Of a stretch of 64,000 bases of DNA, positions 9,254 to 19,100 are shown piece after piece. Below the pieces are notes generated by a model that saw only the letters and a program-made list of their open reading frames with translations, did not search any database and was not told the DNA's origin. Source of the DNA: Ferruginibacter sp. (GTDB taxonomy: Bacteria > Bacteroidota > Bacteroidia > Chitinophagales > Chitinophagaceae); assembly GCA_014379625.1 (NCBI GenBank), contig JACMLJ010000080.1, forward strand, positions 62,001-126,000, in the 5' to 3' direction. The position numbers and the translations under genes were made by a program. The stretch's first letter is position 1; every line of letters starts with the position of its first letter.

Positions 9254-11734
9254 ATGAATTATAAAAACACAATCCTTTTCTGTCTCTTTATTTTTTTTGC
9301 CTCCTTAGCAATTGCCCAGCAAAAAGATTATATACTCTGGTACAATACTCCTGCAAAGGACTGGAACGAAGCCTTACCAATTGGTAATGGAAGGTTAGGT
9401 GCAATGATTTTTGGCAGGGCCGGCGAGGAGCTGATTCAATTGAACGAACAAACCTTATGGACGGGTGGCCCGGTTGATTTAAATCCTAATCCCGATGCGC
9501 CTAAATATTTACAACCGGTAAGGGATGCGCTCTTTAAAGACAGTATACGGCAGGCCGTAGGTTTGCTGCGGAAAATGCAGGGACCCAACACACAGATGTA
9601 CCAGCCTTTGGGAGATATTATTATCAAACACCAGTTTAAAAAAGGGGATAATGACACTGCTAAAAATTACCGTGCACTAAATATTACCAATGCTACGGCA
9701 TTCACGCAATATGCGGTGAATGGGGTAATGTTTTCAAGAGAAATTTTTTCGTCCGCACCAGACCAGGTGATCATGATACGATTGCGGGCAAATAAGCCCG
9801 GCGCTTTAAATTTTACGATAGACGTAAACCACGAATTAAAGTACACTAAACTAATTACCGCGGATAAACAATTACTGTTAAAAGGAAAAGCGAGGATAAC
9901 CAGTGACGAGCGCCGTAATCCAAAGCCCCTGGTATTTGAAGAAGATAGTCAATGTAAAGGAATGCGTTTTCAGTTCAGGATAAAACCCGTACTGAAGGAT
10001 GGTACACTATCGGCTACGGATAGCTCCCTGGTGATCACCCAAGCATCCGAAGTGATATTGTACGTAGTGGCAGCCACCAGTTTTAACGGCTATGATAAAT
10101 GTCCGGATAAAGACGGGAAAGATGAAAATGCATTGGCCCTGGCTTATTTGAACAAAGCACTGAAAAAAAATTATGAGCAGTTAAGATCAGATCACATAAA
10201 GGACTATCAACAATATTTTAACCGCCTTGTTTTTTCGTTAACAGGTATCCGGCAAGCGGTATCCAGCATCCGGCAACCAGTATCCGGTATCCAGTATCCG
10301 GTATCCGGTATCCCCACCAATCAACGATTGTCGGATTACCGTGCAGGCAAAGAAGACCTTGAACTGGAAGAAATGTATTTCCAGTACGGCCGTTATTTAT
10401 TGATCTCTTCATCGAGGCCGGGAGGTATCCCTGCCAACTTACAGGGCATCTGGAACCAGTTGATCCGGCCATCCTGGAGAAGTAATTATACCACCAATAT
10501 TAATTTGCAAATGAATTACTGGCTGGCCGAAATGTGCAACCTTTCTGAAATGAATGAGCCCTTGATGGAGCATATCAAAAAACTGGCGACGAACGGCACT
10601 GCCACCGCCAGAAATTATTACAATATGAGGGGATGGGCAGTGCATCATAACAGTGATATGTGGGCGCAAACCAACCCGGTGGGGGAGGGCAACGGAGATC
10701 CTAAGTGGGCCAACTGGAGCCTGGGCAGTCCCTGGCTTAGCCAGCATTTGTATGAGCGCTTTCGTTTTACCAATGATAAAAAATTTCTAAGGGAAACCGC
10801 TTATCCCCTGATGAAATCCGCGGCGGAATTTTGCCTCGACTGGTTGGTGGAAAAGGATGGCAAATTATTGACCGCTCCGTCTACCTCACCCGAAAATGTG
10901 TATATCCATCCCAATGGATTTAAAGGCACAGTAACCATTGCTTCGGCGATGGACATGGAGATCATTTACGATCTTTTCAGCAATATTATGGAAGCATCAG
11001 CGATATTAAAAACCGATGCGCCGTTTGCAAGCCTGGTGAAAGAAAAACGAAGCAAACTCAATCCTTTAAAAATAGGCAAAAAGGGCAACCTGGTAGAATG
11101 GTACGACGACTGGGAAGATGAGGATCCGCAGCACAGGCACGTATCGCAGTTGTTTGGTTTGCATCCGGGCCGGCAGATTTCACCCCTGCTCGATACCGCT
11201 TATTCCAATGCGGCAATAAAAACATTACTGGTACGCGGTGATGGAGGTACCGGCTGGAGCATGGCCTGGAAAATAAATTTCTGGGCGCGTTTATTAGACG
11301 GTAATCATGCTTATAAAATGGTACAGGAACTATTAAAGAAATCCACCATGAACAATTTATTTGATACGCACCCTCCATTCCAGATAGACGGGAATTTTGG
11401 AGGTACCTCAGGGTTTGCGGAAATGCTGTTGCAGAGTCATTTAACGGAGATACAACTATTACCCGCCCTGCCGGATGCCTGGAAAGACGGTCACGTAAAG
11501 GGTTTGATTGCAAGAGGGGATTTTGAAATAGAAATGTGGTGGAAAAGTGGAAAGCTTTCCAGGGCGGTTGTTATTTCAAAAAAGGGTGGCCTTTGTAAAT
11601 TAAGGACCAATGCCCCGGTTACCATTAAAGGTGCATTGGCAAGCACCCAACAGGTAAAATTATTTTCACAAAATCAATATATCCATTCATTTGAATCAAC
11701 TGTTGGAAAGCGGTATGAAGTATGGGCGAAATGA
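9254..11734 (+). CDS. GH95 alpha-L-fucosidase / alpha-L-galactosidase
   Basis: Inverting glycosidase removing terminal alpha-L-fucose or L-galactose from side chains. Seen: N-terminal LWYNTPAKDWNEALPIGNGR and EQTLWTGGP, then TNINLQMNYWLAE (catalytic Asn pair), TAPSTSPENVY (acid Glu547) and FQIDGNFGGTSGFAEML (Asp712), so the known active-site set is intact. I chose ATG 9254 because a signal peptide (MNYKNTILF...AIAQ) begins there. The longer frame would start at TTG 9227, inside a promoter-like CACCTTTG box (9230-9237). Odd: residues about 331-353 are a heptapeptide-like repeat encoded by a 70-bp heptamer array (10244-10313), filling the linker between the N-terminal sandwich and the catalytic barrel. 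Fucose versus galactose specificity cannot be settled by eye. Confidence 0.93.
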   Translation: MNYKNTILFCLFIFFASLAIAQQKDYILWYNTPAKDWNEALPIGNGRLGAMIFGRAGEELIQLNEQTLWTGGPVDLNPNPDAPKYLQPVRDALFKDSIRQAVGLLRKMQGPNTQMYQPLGDIIIKHQFKKGDNDTAKNYRALNITNATAFTQYAVNGVMFSREIFSSAPDQVIMIRLRANKPGALNFTIDVNHELKYTKLITADKQLLLKGKARITSDERRNPKPLVFEEDSQCKGMRFQFRIKPVLKDGTLSATDSSLVITQASEVILYVVAATSFNGYDKCPDKDGKDENALALAYLNKALKKNYEQLRSDHIKDYQQYFNRLVFSLTGIRQAVSSIRQPVSGIQYPVSGIPTNQRLSDYRAGKEDLELEEMYFQYGRYLLISSSRPGGIPANLQGIWNQLIRPSWRSNYTTNINLQMNYWLAEMCNLSEMNEPLMEHIKKLATNGTATARNYYNMRGWAVHHNSDMWAQTNPVGEGNGDPKWANWSLGSPWLSQHLYERFRFTNDKKFLRETAYPLMKSAAEFCLDWLVEKDGKLLTAPSTSPENVYIHPNGFKGTVTIASAMDMEIIYDLFSNIMEASAILKTDAPFASLVKEKRSKLNPLKIGKKGNLVEWYDDWEDEDPQHRHVSQLFGLHPGRQISPLLDTAYSNAAIKTLLVRGDGGTGWSMAWKINFWARLLDGNHAYKMVQELLKKSTMNNLFDTHPPFQIDGNFGGTSGFAEMLLQSHLTEIQLLPALPDAWKDGHVKGLIARGDFEIEMWWKSGKLSRAVVISKKGGLCKLRTNAPVTIKGALASTQQVKLFSQNQYIHSFESTVGKRYEVWAK
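10244..10313 (+). repeat. Ten-unit heptamer array inside the GH95 gene
   Basis: Ten consecutive 7-base units in perfect register (consensus RGTATCC; units ggtatcc, ggcaagc, ggtatcc, agcatcc, ggcaacc, agtatcc, ggtatcc, agtatcc, ggtatcc, ggtatcc). In the GH95 frame it reads as repeats GIRQAVS, SIRQPVS, GIQYPVS. Gain or loss of a single unit would shift the frame; three units would keep it. It sits in an interdomain linker, so the enzyme may tolerate it. Confidence 0.9.
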
Positions 11735-11855
11735 AGTAATGGGGTATTACGGTAACGTACAGGGTAAATTTTTTATGTTGGATTGAAACACAAAATGGAA
11801 ATGAAATAAGTCTGACTCAATGTGCCAGCTCGGTTTTGGCAAAGCCATCATATTT

Positions 11856-12050
11856 CATTTCGTCCGGCAGGACGATATATGGGTAGAAAAATAATGAGGG
11901 TTCAATGCGCTCCATAGAAACGTTAGGTGGCGAAGCGTTTTTGAATTTTAATTACGGATGTTGCCGCGAAATCCATTAAGCACATAACGTTGCTACGGAA
12001 CGGAAACCTTGTCTGTTTCGTTGCTATCCATATCACGTTCCAATGGAACG
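11856..12050. repeat. Cluster of short palindromes in the GH95-esterase spacer
   Basis: The 362-base spacer 11735-12096 holds no gene. It contains several small hairpins: CGTCC-GGCA-GGACG (11861-11874), a looser one around 11919-11940, CGTT..GGAACG around 11987-12002, and CGTTCC-AAT-GGAACG (12036-12050), separated by phrases such as atatgggtagaaaaa. This is the look of Bacteroidota repetitive extragenic palindrome clusters. I see no strong promoter or terminator in it. Confidence 0.5.
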
Positions 12051-12096
12051 AAATAGCAAATCACAAATAAACAATTATCAAACAAAAGAAAAATAA

Positions 12097-13443
12097 ATGA
12101 CGCAGATTTCAAAACTTTCAATCATTGGGTTGTTGCTTGTTAGTTTAACAGCCAATGCCCAGCTACAGCGCGGTTTTAAATTTGATTTTGGCGGAAGCGC
12201 CGCTGCGCCGGGCTATATTGCTGTTACCGGCAATAGCCTGTTTACGGATGCCCTGGGGTATGGATTTACAAATAATTCTGAAGTGGAAGAAGTGAGCAGG
12301 GGAGCAAAAAAAAATAGTAGTTCAGACTATATCACCAGTATCAAGCCATTTTATTTCTCTGTAAAACTACCGGAAGGAAATTATGATATAAAACTAACAC
12401 TGGGCGATATTAAAGGCAGTTCTGCCACCACCGTAAGGGCAGAATGCAGGAGGTTGTTTTTACAAAATATACAAACTAAAAAAGGAGAAATAAGAACCGA
12501 ATACTTTACCGTGCATGTTAAAGACAGTATTATCAGGGATAGTAATGGCAGTGCAGCAGGGAAAGTAAAATTAAAAACAAGAGAAATTACCTACCTCCAC
12601 TGGGATAATTTGCTGACCATAGAATTTAGTGATACCGCCGCAAAAATTTGTGCAGTAGAAATTACCCCCAACACGAAAGCGACCACTATTTTTTTAGCAG
12701 GCAATTCTACGGTAGTAGACCAGGACAGGGAACCCTGGGCCTCCTGGGGACAAATGATCCCGTCTTTTTTTGAAGCCGGTAATATTTGCATTGCTAATTA
12801 TGCGGAAAGCGGGGAAACGCTTAGTTCTTTTAAAAGTGCGCGGCGCCTGCAAAAAGTACTGAGCCTTATGAAGAAAGGTGATTATTTATTTATAGAATTC
12901 GGCCACAATGATCAAAAGCAAAAAGGCGAAGGCGTCGGCCCCTTTACTTCTTACAAAAAGGATTTAATTTATTTTATCAGCGAAGTAAAAAAGAAGGGTG
13001 GCATCCCCATACTCGTTACTTCCATGAACCGCAGGAGCTTTGACGCAACGGGGCATATCGTCAATACCTTGTCAGATTATCCCGAAGCGGTAAGGCAAAC
13101 CGCCAAAGAAGAAAATATAACATTGATTGATTTAAATGTCATGAGTAAAATTTTGTATGAAGCATGGGGACCAGAAAAATCTGTTAAAGCATTTGTACAT
13201 TATCCTCCTAATACATTCCCCGGCCAGGAAAAAAAACTGGAGGATAACACCCACTTTAATACCTATGGCGCTTATGAAATTGCCCGCTGTATTGTGCAGT
13301 CAATAAAGGAGCAGCAATTGCCCATTGCCAGGTATTTTAAAAAGAATATCCCTGTTTTTGATCCTGCAAAACCGGATGCTGTTGAAAAATGGTACTGGCC
13401 ATTAAGCCCTTTAACAGCAGCGATAAAACCTGACGGGAATTGA
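12097..13443 (+). CDS. CE12-like SGNH rhamnogalacturonan acetylesterase with N-terminal beta domain
   Basis: Probably removes O-acetyl groups from pectin. Seen: signal peptide (about 1-21, TANAQ), an N-terminal region 23-190 beginning FKFDFGGSAAAPGY that resembles a carbohydrate-binding beta-sandwich, then an SGNH hydrolase domain from about 197. Block I reads LAGNSTVVDQ with nucleophile Ser204 (GNS in place of the usual GDS), the Gly block is ANYAESGET, block III is EFGHNDQ, and block V is DNTHFN with Asp383 and His386. The catalytic set therefore looks complete. At 448 residues it is much longer than the stand-alone CE12 at 58513 because of the extra domain. It is separated from GH95 by a palindrome cluster. 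Confidence 0.82.
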   Translation: MTQISKLSIIGLLLVSLTANAQLQRGFKFDFGGSAAAPGYIAVTGNSLFTDALGYGFTNNSEVEEVSRGAKKNSSSDYITSIKPFYFSVKLPEGNYDIKLTLGDIKGSSATTVRAECRRLFLQNIQTKKGEIRTEYFTVHVKDSIIRDSNGSAAGKVKLKTREITYLHWDNLLTIEFSDTAAKICAVEITPNTKATTIFLAGNSTVVDQDREPWASWGQMIPSFFEAGNICIANYAESGETLSSFKSARRLQKVLSLMKKGDYLFIEFGHNDQKQKGEGVGPFTSYKKDLIYFISEVKKKGGIPILVTSMNRRSFDATGHIVNTLSDYPEAVRQTAKEENITLIDLNVMSKILYEAWGPEKSVKAFVHYPPNTFPGQEKKLEDNTHFNTYGAYEIARCIVQSIKEQQLPIARYFKKNIPVFDPAKPDAVEKWYWPLSPLTAAIKPDGN

Positions 13444-13596
13444 CCGCCGCGAAAAATAAAATAGTGGTTGCAGGATAAAGTGGAGGTTTATAACCGCCTC
13501 TTGCAAGGCGGGGCAAAGAGGTATAAATGATTGCCGGAACCAAAACAAAAAAGTGATCCTGCAAGAAAAAAAATCTGTAAGCAGCGATCATCTTGT

Positions 13597-13604
13597 TATA
13601 TTTG
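13597..13604 (+). promoter_or_regulatory. Possible -7 box of the sigma-factor promoter
   Basis: TATATTTG matches the Bacteroidota TAnnTTTG element exactly and lies 61 bases before the ECF sigma start. I see no well-placed TTG about 20 bases upstream, so the call is tentative. Between 13444 and 13560 the spacer also carries a small palindrome (CCGCCT..AGGCGG). Confidence 0.4.
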
Positions 13605-13665
13605 TTTTAATGAAATGGCTGAAGTATTTCCGGGTTCGTCATAATGATAACTGATTGTTTGCCAG

Positions 13666-14262
13666 ATGTTGAAAAATCATGATCATATAAAACTGCTTCA
13701 GCAAAATCTGTCATTGAATGAAGACATGCAGGCCTACCAAGGTTTGTATGACATTTTTTTTAACCGGTTAAAGATATTTTGCTTTTCTCTTGTCAAATCC
13801 AACGAAGCCGCTGAAGAAATTGTTTCGGATGTTTTTATCAAGCTGTGGCAAATAAGGGGCCGGTTAATGGAGGTAGATAACCTGGTCGTATATCTTTATA
13901 CGATCGCAAAAAATTTTTCTTTCAACTATATCACAAAAAATTACAAGCACCCTGTAATAAATCTTGATAAAATAGATATTGAATCTGTCATCAGCCTGGA
14001 TAGCCCGGAGGAATTATGTATTTCTGCTGATCTCGTAAACGCCATACACCAGGCCATCCGCCAATTGCCACCCCAGTGCAGGCTTATTTTTCAAATGGTA
14101 AAAGAAGATGGGTTAAAGTATAAAGAAGTTGCAGAGATACTGCACATTTCTGTGTTAACTGTTCGCAACCAGGTAGCTATCGCCACGCGTAAAATAGCCG
14201 AAACACTTCCTGCTTATATCAGTGCGGGTTTTGTTAAAACCCGTAATGCCGGCCATTCCTGA
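13666..14262 (+). CDS. ECF (FecI-type) RNA polymerase sigma factor
   Basis: Alternative sigma factor expected to drive the downstream FecR and SusC/SusD genes when released by the anti-sigma factor. Seen: region 2 at about 23-70 (AEEIVSDVFIKLWQIRGRL) and region 4 at about 138-185 (LPPQCRLIFQMVKEDGLKYK then a helix-turn-helix ending SVLTVRNQVAIATRKI). The 198-residue length is typical. It is followed by FecR (14745) and an STN-bearing SusC (16112), the classical trans-envelope signalling order. The gap to FecR is unusually long (482 bases) and filled with palindromes. Confidence 0.94.
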   Translation: MLKNHDHIKLLQQNLSLNEDMQAYQGLYDIFFNRLKIFCFSLVKSNEAAEEIVSDVFIKLWQIRGRLMEVDNLVVYLYTIAKNFSFNYITKNYKHPVINLDKIDIESVISLDSPEELCISADLVNAIHQAIRQLPPQCRLIFQMVKEDGLKYKEVAEILHISVLTVRNQVAIATRKIAETLPAYISAGFVKTRNAGHS

Positions 14263-14432
14263 TCTTACCCGCATTAATATACATCGGGCCGCCACTTATT
14301 CATCACACAAATTATAAGATCAACAGGCAACTCATTTCCCGATCCGGGTATGCGGTAGCAGATTCCTGGTGTGAAGTTAAACGCGAATGCTCAATATTTC
14401 AACATTCAATGGTGTTTAGTTAAGCCCTGCAA

Positions 14433-14568
14433 TTTATTGCCCCGTCAGCGTTGGGGGCAGGGAGTTACCATATTCCATTTTGGCTTTAGCCAAACAATGT
14501 CTCGGCTAAAGCCGCATCTTTTATTGCCAATTTTTATCCCCGTTCGCCGCGGCAGACGGGGCAATAAA
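14433..14568. repeat. Nested inverted repeats between sigma factor and FecR
   Basis: Two perfect inverted repeats are nested. The outer pair is 14 bp (14433-14446 with 14555-14568); the inner pair is 10 bp (14482-14491 GGCTTTAGCC with 14504-14513 GGCTAAAGCC). The remainder of the 14263-14744 spacer contains no gene. A short open frame crossing this block (14371-14586) is an artefact of the repeat. FecR transcription would have to pass through this structure or start after it; TACTTTG at 14699-14705 is a possible weak -7 box. Confidence 0.7.
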
Positions 14569-14744
14569 AGCCCTAAGCGACATTGATTGACCATTCACCG
14601 TTAAACCGGCAGTTTACATTTATCAAATATCACTAATCATCCTGGTTCTTTTTATTTTCCGGGGCACTCCGACTGAAAAAATATATATTTCTCTTTGGTA
14701 CTTTGTGGTTCGGTTTATTGTCCCTGTTAATAGAAGAGTATTTT

Positions 14745-15872
14745 ATGAACGATGAAAGAATCTGGCTACTCCTGAGCCTGCAACTATCCGGGGAGGCCAA
14801 CCCGGAAGAAATAAAGGAACTGGAAACGCTTTTAAAAGAGCACCCCGGACAGACGCTCAGGGCGGAGATACTGTGCAACCTTTGGAATGTCAAAAAGCGG
14901 CCTGATGATCCTGATAAAGCGATGGCTTTTGACAGGCACCTTCAACGTTTGAGCAATCATCTTTCTGAGCCTGCTTTACAATATGAAAACAATGCAGCAA
15001 CTCGTGCAAAGGATAATATACAAGCAATACCACCTGTTGCCCGCCGTGGTAAATACACGAAAATTTTGTGGGCCGTTTCTGTTGCCGCATCTTTAATAAT
15101 CGGGATATTGCTGATTTTTCCGGCTAATAATGACAAACAGTTGATTGCAAAAGGATTAGCCAGCAATGTAATTTCAACCAGACCCGGATCAAAATCTAAG
15201 GTGCAATTACCGGACGGAAGCCAGGTTTTGCTGAATGCGAACAGTACAATTACTTATAAAAATGATTTTTTGGGTGATATACGCGAAGTAAGCCTTTCCG
15301 GGGAAGCTTTTTTTGATGTGGTAAAGGATAAATCCAAACCCTTTGTTATACACACGGGAAGCATTGATATAAAAGTACTCGGTACTTCGTTTAATGTTCG
15401 AAGTTACCCAAATGAAAAAACTACAGAAACAGCCTTGATAAGGGGCTCTGTGGAAATATTGCTGCATAATGACCCGGATAAGAAATACATACTACGACCA
15501 AACGAAAAATTAGTGGTTAACAATAGTATTACAAAAAAATCAAGCAACAGCGCCGTGGACGGAAGCCCCCGCGAAGAACGGCAGATAATGACGCTGAGCA
15601 AAATTTATTTAAACAGCAGTGATGACAGCAGCAATATAGAAACACGCTGGACAAAAGACATGCTTGATTTTGACGGTGTGCCATTTGCACAAATTGTTAC
15701 TGAACTTGAACGATTGTACCATGTACAATTCATACTTAAAAATGAAAAGCTTAAAAAGTTGAGGTTTACGGGCGGATTCAACAATAAGTCATTGGATGAA
15801 GTAATGGAAGCGTTACGCCTGTCGGGCCAGTTTAATTATGAATTTGAGAATGGGACCGTAACTGTGTGGTGA
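14745..15872 (+). CDS. FecR-family anti-sigma factor
   Basis: Inner-membrane regulator that holds the ECF sigma factor and receives a signal from the STN-SusC. Seen: a cytoplasmic N-terminal region starting MNDERIWLLLSLQLSGEA, a single membrane segment at about 104-126 (ILWAVSVAASLIIGILLIF), the periplasmic FecR core (TRPGSKSKVQLPDGSQVLLN, SLSGEAFFDVVKD, IKVLGTSFNVRSY) and a C-terminal DUF4974/STN-like segment from about 305 (FDGVPFAQIVTELERLYHVQ). I start at ATG 14745, where the family's usual N-terminus begins, rather than at the upstream ATG 14703. Heptamer repeats start across its stop codon. Confidence 0.93.
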   Translation: MNDERIWLLLSLQLSGEANPEEIKELETLLKEHPGQTLRAEILCNLWNVKKRPDDPDKAMAFDRHLQRLSNHLSEPALQYENNAATRAKDNIQAIPPVARRGKYTKILWAVSVAASLIIGILLIFPANNDKQLIAKGLASNVISTRPGSKSKVQLPDGSQVLLNANSTITYKNDFLGDIREVSLSGEAFFDVVKDKSKPFVIHTGSIDIKVLGTSFNVRSYPNEKTTETALIRGSVEILLHNDPDKKYILRPNEKLVVNNSITKKSSNSAVDGSPREERQIMTLSKIYLNSSDDSSNIETRWTKDMLDFDGVPFAQIVTELERLYHVQFILKNEKLKKLRFTGGFNNKSLDEVMEALRLSGQFNYEFENGTVTVW

Positions 15873-15923
15873 ATGGAAAATCGTGAATGATGAATGGTCC
15901 ATGGTGAAAAGTGAATGATCAAA
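15868..15923 (+). repeat. Heptamer repeat spanning the FecR stop codon
   Basis: Eight 7-base units in register: ggtgaat, ggaaaat, cgtgaat, gatgaat, ggtccat, ggtgaaa, agtgaat, gatcaaa. The TGA stop of FecR (15870-15872) lies within the first unit. A closely similar array starts the same way at the GH39 stop (51652). Confidence 0.75.
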
Positions 15924-16018
15924 ATTTTACTATTCTTTACCTATCTGTTAATAATAAACGATTGTAAATCTAAAAACTGCATATGAAAAAAACAAACTAA
16001 CTCAAACAAAAAAAGCAA

Positions 16019-16042
16019 CGGAGAATGTTGACGCATTCCCCG
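16019..16042 (+). promoter_or_regulatory. Leader hairpin upstream of the STN-SusC gene
   Basis: CGG-A-GAATG pairs with CATTC-C-CCG around a six-base loop, 70 bases before the SusC start. It has no T tract, so it is not a classical terminator. It could be part of a 5' leader that controls SusC/SusD expression. This is inference from position and fold only. The remaining spacer 15924-16111 is A-rich and must hold the sigma-dependent promoter, which I cannot identify. Confidence 0.3.
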
Positions 16043-16111
16043 TTATGCTAAAATCAGAAATGCCGGCGAGCCGGATGCGTATTTCATCCTCTAACAATTA
16101 AAAATGAAGTT

Positions 16112-19100
16112 ATGAAAAAAAATGGATGCGTGGTGCCTTATGGCACCGCTGCTTCAATAATTAAATGCCTGCTTATAATGAAAATGACGATTCTTCTTAT
16201 TTGTATTTTTTCGCTTCAGTCGTTTGCCGGTAACAGCTATGGCCAGGAAAAAATTACGCTCCACCTGGAGAATGCGACTTTGAAGAAAGTTTTTAAAGCA
16301 ATTGAGCGGCAAACTACTTTCCGTTTTGTTTACAACGACGACATTTTATCACCGGGCCAGAAAGTAAGCATATCCGTACTGGAAGTCCCATTAGATGATG
16401 TAATGAAAAAGCTGCTGGATAAAACAACCCTGGATTTTAAAATTGTAGGAAGCAATTTAGTAGTTATTGCTGTGGGACTGCATGCCGCGCGGGAAAAAAA
16501 TATAGCGCCTGCTTTTGCAATCAGGGGCAAAATAAATAATGAAGAGGGTAAACCCATGGCAAACGTTAGCATTGTGGAAAAAGGCACTACCAATGGTACT
16601 ACCACCAAAGAAGATGGCAGTTTTACCCTTGACGTTGCCAACGGAAATATTATTCTGCTGGTGAGTTATGTTGGATTTAAATCGCAGGAGATAAATGTAA
16701 AAGGGCGTAACAGCATTGATATAACATTACAGGAAGAAAAGAATGCGATGGATGAAGTAGTGGTTGTGGGTTATGGTACCCAGCGCCGAAAAGATGTAAC
16801 CGGTTCGGTTTCTTCAGTTCCCAAAAGCCGCTTGTCGCAATTGCCGGTAACCAATTTATTTCATGCCATTGAGGGTTCGGTTGCAGGCGTTGGTGTGGTG
16901 CAAAATTCAGCCGTGCCGGGCAGAACGGCCACAGTTCAGGTGCGGGGCTTAAATTCTATTACTGCAAACTCTTCACCGTTGCTGGTAGTAGATGGGATAC
17001 CACTTAGCCAGGACGCCAGCATTAACGATATTAATAGCAATGACGTTGCATCTATGGAAATTTTAAAGGATGCATCCGCCGTGGCGATTTATGGGGTCCG
17101 GGGATCTAACGGGGTAATACTGATTACCACCAAACGTGGAGGAAGTGCTAAATCGGTTATACGTTACAGCGCCTATGCAGGGTCGGAAGATTTAGCACAT
17201 ATTTTAGAACCTGCAAGCCCCCAGGCTTACCTGCAGAAATGGGTGGATTATAAAAAACAGCAAAACCTTTCTGATACGAGCATTTTGCCCAATCTTTTCG
17301 AAAGAAATAATTATTATGCAGGCAACAAGCCTGTTGACTGGATAAACGAAGTGATGCAGTCCGGTGTTATCCAGGATCATAACTTAAGCATATCGGGGGG
17401 CAGCAAGGATGCTAAATTTTATATTTCGGGTGAGTATATGAAAGAGAAAGGCCCAATAAAAGGTTACCAGTATAACAGGGCTAGTTTACGCTCTAATTTA
17501 GATATCAATGTGACAGACTACCTGAGTGTTGGTACCTCCTTATTTTATACGGCAAATAACTATGATGGGGGCAGGAGCAATTTTTATCTCGCAGCAGCTA
17601 TGAGCCCTTATGCCCAATTATACAATGCCAACGGCGGGTATGAAATTTTCCCCATGTCACCCGAAATATTATACACCAATCCTTTATTGGGATTAAATAC
17701 AGATAGGGTTAGCCGGAGCAACAATCTAAACGGAAATGCCTACCTGGAGTTGAAGCCTGTTAAAGGATTAAAGTACCGCTTAAATGCCGGTTATTCCTAT
17801 ATACCATCCCGTTCCGGAAATTATTCAGGCAGGAATGCCAACAGTCCCCTTGGGACAGCAAGTGTTTCCAGTTCCGAATCAAAATACTGGATTGTAGAAA
17901 ATATACTTTCTTATACCAAAGACTGGAAAAAACATCATTTTGATTTCACCGGTTTGTATAGTGCCCAGCAAAAAGAATACATCGCTAACGCTACCAATGC
18001 TACGGGATTTATCAACGACCAGTTATCCTTTAATAATTTAGGTGCAGGGGCTACGGTTAGTGCAGGCGGTATATTTGATAATTTTACAGGCTCCTACAGA
18101 GACGTCAAGAAAAACGCTTCTCAAATGGGCAGGATCAATTATTCTTATAACAGCAGGTATTTATTAACGCTTACCGCGAGAAGGGACGGCTCTTCGGTAT
18201 TTGGCGCTAATACTACTAAATATGGCGTGTTCCCATCAATAGGCTTGGGCTGGAATATCAGTAGTGAAAATTTTATGAGGGACCTGCTATTTGTAAACAG
18301 TTTAAAACTAAGGGGTTCTTATGGCAAAACCGGCAATGAGGCGATTGGGATAAATAAAACAACCACAACAGATGCAACGGTCCGCTTCCCTTTTAACGGT
18401 ATCAGTACAATTGGTGTTTTAGCAAGCAATTTGGGTAATGCCAACCTGCATTGGGAAGAAACCAAAGGGTCTAACATTGGGATGGATTTCTCCTTATTTA
18501 CAAACAGGGTCAGTGGTTCAATAGATGCCTACAAAACCAAAACCGATGGTATTTTATTGAACAGGAATATCCCCATTATTACCGGCTACTCTTCCATTAT
18601 TGACAATCTTGGAAAGATACAAAACAAGGGTATAGAACTAACCCTGAATACGGTGAACGTAAAAACCGGCAGCTTCACCTGGGAAACATCTATTAATTAC
18701 ACTTCTTACAGAAACAAGATCATTAGCCTTTATGGCAATCGCGACTCAACGGGACGAGAGATCAGTGATCTTGGAAACCGTTGGTTTATAGGACAGCCGG
18801 TAAGGGTTATTTTCGATTACCAGATGCAGGGGGTATGGCAGGAAGGTGAAGATGCATCCCGGTCGGACCCGGCCGCTAAACCCGGAAGTTTGAAATTTGC
18901 AGATATCGATGGAAATGGTAAGATCGATGCGAATGACAGAATAGTTTTGGGATCGCCTTTGCCTAAGTGGACCGGTGGCTTTACCAACACCTTTCACTAT
19001 AAAAATATTTTGCACCTTAATGTTTTTATTCAAACTGTTCGGGGAGCGTTAAGAAATAATGTTAACCAGGTGTATGCAGATGAGGCGGGTCGTATGAATG

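Noticed and set aside
11058..11513. 151-codon minus-strand open frame
   Set aside because: Antisense to the catalytic part of GH95, whose active-site motifs are intact on the + strand.
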